Origin: Brachybacterium tyrofermentans
GTDB taxonomy: Bacteria > Actinomycetota > Actinomycetes > Actinomycetales > Dermabacteraceae
Reading direction: 5' to 3'
DNA: 64,000 bases
Assembly (NCBI RefSeq): GCF_014897585.1
Contig: NZ_JABUXW010000001.1
Span: forward strand, 229,286-293,285
Part shown: positions 58,589 through 64,000 of the stretch, one piece after another
How positions within the stretch are numbered: the first letter of the stretch is position 1
Layout: each line of letters begins with the position of its first letter
Translations under genes and position numbers: made by a program
The notes under the pieces: generated by a model
What the model saw: only the letters and a program-made list of their open reading frames with translations
What the model was told of the DNA's origin: nothing
Databases searched by the model: none

Positions 58589-60031
58589 ATGTCTATCCCC
58601 CTCTCTGACTCCCGCTCCTCTCGTTCCCCACGCACCTCCGCACTACCCTCCTCCCGTCGCTCCTTCCTGGGTCTCGCCGGAGCCCTGGGCGTCGCCGGGC
58701 TCTCGGCCTGCGCCACCGGCGGCGCGAGCGGCGGCTCCGAGCAGGCGGGACCGGCCGCCGCGACCAGTGAGGACAACCCCTTCGGCGTGGACGGTGGGGA
58801 GTTCACCGCGTTCGTCTTCGACGGTGGCACCGGGGTCCCCCACCTCGACTTCACGCAGGACCTCTTCGAGACGAAGCGCCCCGAGGTGACCACGAAGATC
58901 GTGCGCGCCGAGGACCTCAGCACCCTGCAGCCGCAGTTCGTCAACCAGACCCCGCCGGACCTGTTCCAGAACTCCGGTGCCGGCGCGCTGGACGTGAACT
59001 CGCTGGCCACCAACGATCAGCTCGCCTCCCTCGAGGACCTCCTGGCCGCGCCCAGCTGGGACGACCCCGCGATCACCGTGGAGGAGAGCCTCAACCCCGG
59101 CGTGCGCGAGGCGGGCATGGTCGCGGACCAGCTCGTCGGGCTCAACACCGTGCAGTACGCCTGGGCGATCTGGCACGACGCGGCGCTGTTCGCGGGCAAG
59201 GGCTGGGAGATGCCGCGCACCTGGGACCAGCTGATGACCCTCTCGGCCACCATCAAGGCCGACGGCATCTATCCGTGGGCATTCACGGGCATGAACGCCA
59301 ACTACTTCGATGAAGGCGTGTTCCAGCCGTTGGTGGCGAAGATCGGCGGCCAGGAGGTCTGGAAGAACGTCGACAATCTCGAGGACGGGGCCTGGCAGCA
59401 GAGCGCGATCCGTGAGGCCGCGGAGGCTCTGCTCCAGCTCAGAACGGACGAGCTGATCCTCCCCGGCGTCGCCCAGATGACCCACATCCAGTCGCAGACG
59501 GCCTGGCTGAACCACGAAGCGGCCTTCATCCCGGTCGGTGCCTGGCTCGAGAACGAGATGAAATCTGCGATCCCCGAGGGCTTCGAGCTCACCGCGACCG
59601 CGCTGCCCGCGCCAGATGAGTCGCTGGCCGACCTCACACCCAACAACCCCGGGGCCGGCTGGTACGTCCCGGCCGACGCAGCCAACCAGCCCGCCGCCTT
59701 CGAGTTCCTCCGCGCCCTGCTCAGCAAGGACGCCTCGCAGAACTACGCGAAGCTCACCAACTCGGTCACGATGGTCAAGGGCGCCCATGAGGGCCAGGAG
59801 CTCTCTCCGGCCTTCGCGACCATCACCGAGATGATCGACAAGTCCAACGCCGTCGAGCCCTGGGCCCCCGTGAAGTTCGACTCCTGGTACCCCTCGATGG
59901 TCGAGGAGATCCGCGCGGCGCTGACCGCGCTGGTGCTCGGGGACCTGGACGTCGACGGATTCCTGGACCGCTGCCAGAAGAAGGCCGACGCGACGAAGGC
60001 CGACGACGCGATCGCGAAGCAGACCCGCTGA
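58589..60031 (+). CDS. Extracellular solute-binding lipoprotein (N-acetylglucosamine/sugar type)
   Basis: A 480-residue CUT1 binding protein. The N-terminus is Ser/Arg-rich with a twin-arginine motif SRRSFLG, a hydrophobic core and lipobox LSAC, so Tat export and lipidation are predicted. It contains the family 1 pattern including GWEMPRTWDQLMTLSATIKADGIYPWAFTG and WLENEMKSAIPEGFELTATALP, similar to NgcE/chitobiose-type binding proteins. GAAAGG precedes the ATG at 58589. It is the first gene of a five-gene set and overlaps the next by 1 base. Confidence 0.9.
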   Translation: MSIPLSDSRSSRSPRTSALPSSRRSFLGLAGALGVAGLSACATGGASGGSEQAGPAAATSEDNPFGVDGGEFTAFVFDGGTGVPHLDFTQDLFETKRPEVTTKIVRAEDLSTLQPQFVNQTPPDLFQNSGAGALDVNSLATNDQLASLEDLLAAPSWDDPAITVEESLNPGVREAGMVADQLVGLNTVQYAWAIWHDAALFAGKGWEMPRTWDQLMTLSATIKADGIYPWAFTGMNANYFDEGVFQPLVAKIGGQEVWKNVDNLEDGAWQQSAIREAAEALLQLRTDELILPGVAQMTHIQSQTAWLNHEAAFIPVGAWLENEMKSAIPEGFELTATALPAPDESLADLTPNNPGAGWYVPADAANQPAAFEFLRALLSKDASQNYAKLTNSVTMVKGAHEGQELSPAFATITEMIDKSNAVEPWAPVKFDSWYPSMVEEIRAALTALVLGDLDVDGFLDRCQKKADATKADDAIAKQTR

Positions 60032-60951
60032 TGCACAAGCGCGGACTGTGGCGGCTGATCGTCACGTTCACCGTGCCCGGCCTGGTGCTGTACACGGTGT
60101 TCGTGCTGTCCAGCTTCGCCCAGGGCGTGCAGATCTCCTTCACCGACTGGACCGGGTTCACCCCCGATCTGACCTACATCGGGCTGGACAACTACCTCCG
60201 CCTGCTCGGGGACGGGTCGTGGTGGCGCTCCGTCTGGCACAACGTCGCGCTCCTGGTGGTGATCCCGGTGTTCACGCTGGGGCTGGCGCTGCTGTTCGCG
60301 TCCCTGATCACCCGGGGCGGTGCGGGCAACCTCCGCGCCACCCCGGGCGGGGACCTGTACCGGATCCTGTTCTTCTTCCCGCAGGTCGTGCCGGTCGTGA
60401 TCATCGGCATCCTGTTCAGCTACGTCTACGCCTCGCGCGGCGGCCTGCTGCAGGGGCTGCTGTCCATGGTGGGCCTGGACCTGCTGACCGTGGTGCCCAA
60501 CGGCCCGCTCGGCAATCCGCGGTTCATCCTGCTGGCCATCGCCGTGGCCGCTGTGTGGTCCTCCGTCGGCTTCTACATGGTGCTGTTCCTCTCCGCCATG
60601 GGGCGGGTCCCCGACGAGCTGTTCGAGGCCGCCGCCCTGGACGGGGCCGGGAGGCTGCGCAGCTTCCTCCACGTCACCCTGCCGCTGATCTGGTCCCACG
60701 TGCAGACGGCGTTCATCTACCTCGCGATCGGCACGATCGACTCGTTCGCGCTGGTCGCGGTCATGTCACAGACGGGTACCGCGGCCGACTTCGGAGCAGA
60801 CGTGATGTCGACGTACCTGTACCGCACGGCGTTCTCCCTGAACTCGCAGTTCGGGTACGCCGCCGCCATGGGCACCGTGATGATGCTCGGCTCGGTGGCG
60901 CTCGCCCTGGTGACCTTCCGACTGACCAAGCGCGAGGAGTACGAGTACTGA
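60031..60951 (+). CDS. Carbohydrate ABC transporter permease (CUT1, MalF-type)
   Basis: A 306-residue permease with six membrane segments beginning RLIVTFTVPGLVLYTVFVLSSFAQGVQISFTDW. The EAA loop is VPDELFEAAALDGAGRLRSFLHVTLPLIW. Coupled at both ends by 1-base TGATG overlaps. Confidence 0.93.
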   Translation: MHKRGLWRLIVTFTVPGLVLYTVFVLSSFAQGVQISFTDWTGFTPDLTYIGLDNYLRLLGDGSWWRSVWHNVALLVVIPVFTLGLALLFASLITRGGAGNLRATPGGDLYRILFFFPQVVPVVIIGILFSYVYASRGGLLQGLLSMVGLDLLTVVPNGPLGNPRFILLAIAVAAVWSSVGFYMVLFLSAMGRVPDELFEAAALDGAGRLRSFLHVTLPLIWSHVQTAFIYLAIGTIDSFALVAVMSQTGTAADFGADVMSTYLYRTAFSLNSQFGYAAAMGTVMMLGSVALALVTFRLTKREEYEY

Positions 60952-61901
60952 TGAGCACCCAGCCCCTCATGACGGATCGTCCTGCACCGGACCCACGTCC
61001 TGCGACGCCCGCGCACAGAGTGCCGAAGGGCTCGCGCCCCTCCCGCTCATCCCGCTCATCCCGCGTGGCCGCGCTGATCCCTCAGCTGTTCCTGGTCCCC
61101 TGGGCGCTCGTGGTCGCAGTGCCCCTGGTGTGGATGCTGATGTCCTCCCTCAAGACCAACGTGGAGATCTACAACAGCCCGTTCGGGCCTCCCTCCGAGC
61201 TGCGGGTGGGGGTCTACGTCGACGCGTGGACCGAATCCAACATCAGCGCGTTCTTCCTGAACACCGTGGTGGTCGTGGCCGGCGGCGTCGGCCTGACCAT
61301 GCTGCTGGCCGTGATGACGGCCTATGTGATGGCGAAGTACCCGTTCCGGGGCAGCCGCGCTTTGTACTACCTGTATCTCGCCGGCATGACCTTCCCGGTG
61401 TTCCTCGCCATCGTGCCGCTGGTGAAGATCGTGCAGTCGCTCGGGCTGTTCGCCACCCCCGTCGGCCTGATCCTCGTCTACGCGGCGTTCTCCCTCCCGT
61501 TCTCGGTCTTCTTCCTCACCGCGTTCTTCCGCTCGCTGCCCGAGGAGCTGTCCGAGGCGGCGTTCATCGACGGTGCCGGCCACTTCGGGGTGTTCTTCCG
61601 GATCATGCTCCCCCTGGCTCGGCCCGGCCTGATCTCGATCGCCGTGTTCAACTTCCTCGGACAGTGGAACCAGTACCTGATCCCCGTGGTGCTGAACCCG
61701 CAGCAGGACGAGGAGCGCTCGAACTACGTGCTCAGCCAAGGACTCGCCGCCCTGGCGCTCGGCGAGAACTACGAGACCTCCCCGACGTCGATGGCGCAGC
61801 TCTTCGCCGGGCTGCTCATCTCGATGGTCCCGGTGCTCATCGTGTACATCCTCTTCCAGCGCCAGGTACAGCAGGGCCTGACCGCCGGTGCCCTGAAGTG
61901 A
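60951..61901 (+). CDS. Carbohydrate ABC transporter permease (CUT1, MalG-type)
   Basis: A 316-residue permease with a Pro/Ser/Arg-rich N-terminal extension (about 35 residues) before six membrane segments. The EAA loop reads LPEELSEAAFIDGAGHFGVFFRIMLPLARPG. It ends with the usual LFQRQVQQGLTAGALK. As in the first CUT1 locus, no ATPase is encoded nearby. A 160-base gap separates it from the regulator. Confidence 0.93.
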   Translation: MSTQPLMTDRPAPDPRPATPAHRVPKGSRPSRSSRSSRVAALIPQLFLVPWALVVAVPLVWMLMSSLKTNVEIYNSPFGPPSELRVGVYVDAWTESNISAFFLNTVVVVAGGVGLTMLLAVMTAYVMAKYPFRGSRALYYLYLAGMTFPVFLAIVPLVKIVQSLGLFATPVGLILVYAAFSLPFSVFFLTAFFRSLPEELSEAAFIDGAGHFGVFFRIMLPLARPGLISIAVFNFLGQWNQYLIPVVLNPQQDEERSNYVLSQGLAALALGENYETSPTSMAQLFAGLLISMVPVLIVYILFQRQVQQGLTAGALK

Positions 61902-62061
61902 GGTGCTCCGGTATGACCCCGCCGGCGATGCGGCATGCTCCGAACCAGACTCCTGACAGCCCCTGTCCTGGGATGATGGGCACCCACCCCGCCGCACACC
62001 GGTCTCCCTGCCCCGTGCATCGCCACAGGTGGGCCCCCAGCACAGGAAGGCCCCGACACTG

Positions 62062-62994
62062 ATGTCATCCGTCGATCCCGACGCGACCTCGCCGCCGCGT
62101 CCCGCCCACGACGAGGGTGCACCGAGCGCTCAGGCACCCCGGCCGCTCCCGATCCTCGCCGTCCTCCGGGCGGAGCTGCCCACCCTGCCGCCGCAGCTCC
62201 GGCAGCTGGCCCAGGTCGCGCTGGAGTCCCCCGCGGAGGTGGGGAGGATGACCATCACGGACTACGCGGCACGGGCCGGGTCCTCGGCCGCCTCGGTGAC
62301 CAGGCTCTGCCGGGCTCTGGGGGTGAGTGGCTTCTCCAGCCTGCGCATGGAGCTCGCGCTGGCGGCGCAGCGGTCCGATCAGGGACCAGTGCCGAGCCTC
62401 TCCGGGGACATCACCGCCCAGACGCCGCTGCCCGACCTCGTCTCCCGCCTCGCCCTGCTCGGGGCACGATCCATGGATGAGACCGCACGGCTGCTGGACC
62501 AGGACTCCTTCGAGACGGTGACACAGGCCCTCGGCGACGCCAGCCATGTGTACGCGATCGGAGCCGGATCGGCGCATGCGATCGCGGTGTCGCTCGAGCA
62601 CAAGCTCCGCAGCCTCTCGATCCCCGCGACGAGCTTCCACGATCCGCCGTCGGCCGTGATCGGGCTGGCCGCGGCCCGTCCCGGTGACGTCCTCGTGGTC
62701 GTCTCGGACACCGGCACCGAGAGCGAGTGCATCCCACCTCTCACGGAGGCGAAGCGCCGCGGCTGCGTCACGGTGCTGATCACCCGCCTCTCGCGATCCC
62801 CCGGGGCCGTCGTGGCCGACCATGTGGTGCTCGCTGTCCAGGACTCCACCCCGCTGCGCACCGGCACGCTGAACAGCAGGATCTCCGAGACCTTCCTCGT
62901 GGACTGCCTCGCCTCCGGCATCGTGGTCGGCCATCACGAGCGATCCGTCGACGCCCTCAGCTCCGTCGAGGAAGCGCTCGACCGCTACTGGTGA
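62062..62994 (+). CDS. MurR/RpiR-family transcriptional regulator
   Basis: A 310-residue regulator. The helix-turn-helix (about 35-105) includes LPTLPPQLRQLAQVALESPAEVGRMTITDYAARAGSSAASVTRLCRALGVSGFSSLR. The SIS domain (about 145-290) includes HVYAIGAGSAHAIAVSLEHKLRSL and VLVVVSDTGTESECIPPLTEAKRRGCVTVLITR, the sugar-phosphate site. AGGAAGG lies upstream of the ATG at 62062. Its position after the CUT1 genes suggests it controls them in response to a phosphorylated sugar. Confidence 0.9.
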   Translation: MSSVDPDATSPPRPAHDEGAPSAQAPRPLPILAVLRAELPTLPPQLRQLAQVALESPAEVGRMTITDYAARAGSSAASVTRLCRALGVSGFSSLRMELALAAQRSDQGPVPSLSGDITAQTPLPDLVSRLALLGARSMDETARLLDQDSFETVTQALGDASHVYAIGAGSAHAIAVSLEHKLRSLSIPATSFHDPPSAVIGLAAARPGDVLVVVSDTGTESECIPPLTEAKRRGCVTVLITRLSRSPGAVVADHVVLAVQDSTPLRTGTLNSRISETFLVDCLASGIVVGHHERSVDALSSVEEALDRYW

Positions 62995-63133
62995 GGCGCT
63001 GCCACGCCCCCGCCCCTCCCTGCCCCGCATCCGCCGACCCCAGGAGCACGTCATCTCCTCCGGCCTTGCCGCATCCGGCCTCGCCGCGCCCCACCTCGCC
63101 GCCACCGAGGCCGCGCCGGCCTCCCGTCTGCAC

Positions 63134-63931
63134 GTGATGAGCTTCAACGCCCTCTTCCAGACCGACTCGTCCTCCCCCGGCGACCCCGGCCACTGGGAGG
63201 ACCGCGCCCCGGCGATCGAGGCGATGCTGGCCGCAGATCGCCCGGACCTGCTGGGACTGCAGGAGATGCAGGCCTGGACCTACGGGCCGATCGAACGCGG
63301 GCTGGGGCCGACGTACCGGTCGATCGGCATGGCGGAGTCCGGCGGCAGCGACGGCCTCATCAACCCGATCCTCTACAACACCGATCGCCTCGAGCTGCTG
63401 GGCTGGAACCAGTTCTGGCTCTCGGACCGACCTCGCGAGATCGGCTCCGCGACCTGGGGGAACGCCCGCCCCCGCACGGCGGTGAGGGCACATTTCCGCG
63501 ATCGGGCCAGCGGCCTGGAGTTCGGGCATATCAACACCCATCTCGACCATGTGATCACCCAGGCGAAGACGAAGGGGGCGCAGCTGATCTCGGACCATCT
63601 CGAGCAGTTCCGTCTGCTCGGTCTGCCGTCGATCACCACCGGTGACTTCAACTCGATCGCCCGCCGCTCCCCCGCCTACACGGTCCTCGTCGAGGACTAC
63701 GGGCTGCAGGACTCCTGGCTCGCCGCCGAGGAGCACCTCAGCCCGGGGTGGGGCACCTTCCCCTTCTTCGGGGAGGTCGAGGAGTCCGACGTCCGCATCG
63801 ACTGGATCCTGCTGAGCCAGGACGTCCGCGTCGCCGCGGCACGGATCGACGACTTCCGCCTCGACGGGGTCTTCCCCAGTGATCACCTGCCCGTTCACGC
63901 GCACCTCGAGCTGCTGGCCCATCAGAGCTGA
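63134..63931 (+). CDS. Endonuclease/exonuclease/phosphatase (EEP)-family enzyme
   Basis: A protein of at least 265 residues with the DNase I/EEP fold: the Asn strand SFNALFQTD, metal-binding Glu in LLGLQEMQAWT, FGHINTHLDHV, TGDFNSIARRSPAY and the terminal SDHLPVHAHLEL. Members cleave phosphodiesters or phosphomonoesters. Linked to CUT1 transport it may release phosphate or a head group from an imported substrate; this is inference. The first ordinary start codon is the GTG at 63134, directly at the first beta strand and without a ribosome site. AGGAG at 63042-63046 sits 6 bases before an in-frame ATC at 63053, so translation may begin there. Confidence 0.88.
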   Translation: MMSFNALFQTDSSSPGDPGHWEDRAPAIEAMLAADRPDLLGLQEMQAWTYGPIERGLGPTYRSIGMAESGGSDGLINPILYNTDRLELLGWNQFWLSDRPREIGSATWGNARPRTAVRAHFRDRASGLEFGHINTHLDHVITQAKTKGAQLISDHLEQFRLLGLPSITTGDFNSIARRSPAYTVLVEDYGLQDSWLAAEEHLSPGWGTFPFFGEVEESDVRIDWILLSQDVRVAAARIDDFRLDGVFPSDHLPVHAHLELLAHQS

Positions 63932-63950
63932 CCGACCCATCAGAGCTGAC
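63918..63950. repeat. 15-base direct repeat at the end of the EEP gene
   Basis: CCCATCAGAGCTGAC occurs at 63918 and again at 63936; the first copy includes the stop codon. The remaining 50 bases of the window hold nothing I can assign. Confidence 0.7.
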
Positions 63951-64000
63951 TGTGAGGATGGCTTTGTCGGCCTTGTGCTGATGGGGTGTGTTCGACGGCA

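Noticed and set aside
63918..63950. Direct repeat as an attachment site
   Set aside because: Copies are adjacent (18-base period) rather than flanking an element, and no integrase or tRNA is present.
63950..64000. Possible insertion-sequence end (GGCTTTGT-like) at the right edge
   Set aside because: Only 50 bases are visible; no inverted repeat partner or transposase can be seen.

Overview
The window is high-GC DNA with dense genes, GTG starts, many leaderless-type promoters and near-exclusive C/G third positions. This points to an actinobacterium. Gene content (rhomboid/PPIase pair, CUT1 sugar importers without their own ATPase, glpX, GluQRS, YhgE/Pip giant protein) fits Micrococcales; I infer Dermabacteraceae/Brachybacterium-like, without a database check. 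No rRNA, tRNA, CRISPR array, prophage or complete insertion sequence was recognised.

Layout. 1-8.3 kb: end of an esterase gene, a GH13 amylase, a small membrane protein, a heterodimeric ABC exporter, a secreted lamin-tail-like protein, a GNAT acetyltransferase and pyroglutamyl peptidase. 8.3-9.2 kb: gene-free DNA with G-runs and a cluster of DnaA-box-like 9-mers, a candidate origin or DnaA-binding locus. 9.2-20 kb: rhomboid protease, winged-helix protein, MMPL exporter, VIT-type iron/manganese transporter behind a DtxR/IdeR-like box, lipoprotein, cyclophilin, small unknowns and GluQRS. 20.3-23.5 kb: a 1,093-residue YhgE/Pip-type repeat protein behind a perfect operator-like palindrome.

23.5-36.9 kb is the most unusual block: a minus-strand, tightly overlapping operon with a tiny leader ORF, a 1,114-residue ABC-exporter-like protein whose ATPase motifs are all damaged, three glycosyltransferases, an intact ABC exporter, a fusion of two phosphotransferase (APH/choline-kinase-like) domains, and a UDP-glucose dehydrogenase. 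I infer a glycan or glycoconjugate synthesis and export system; I cannot match it to a described pathway.

37-47.6 kb: GNAT, a FrnE-like DsbA with a coupled small Cys protein, a double VOC protein, then a carbohydrate-use locus (FAD oxidoreductase, MurR/RpiR regulator, two CUT1 permeases, lipoprotein binding protein) divergent from an acetyl-xylan-esterase-like hydrolase, with two TGCA-type palindromes between them. 47.6-56 kb is mixed metabolism: M20 amidohydrolase, NrtR-like Nudix protein, glpX, DUF2871-like membrane protein, Bcr/CflA-type MFS exporter, aldo/keto reductase and Gfo/Idh dehydrogenase. 56-58 kb: Na+/solute symporter with its 42-residue partner. 58.6-63.9 kb: a second CUT1 operon ending in a MurR/RpiR regulator and an endonuclease/exonuclease/phosphatase-family enzyme, suggesting uptake and breakdown of a phosphorylated or phosphodiester substrate.
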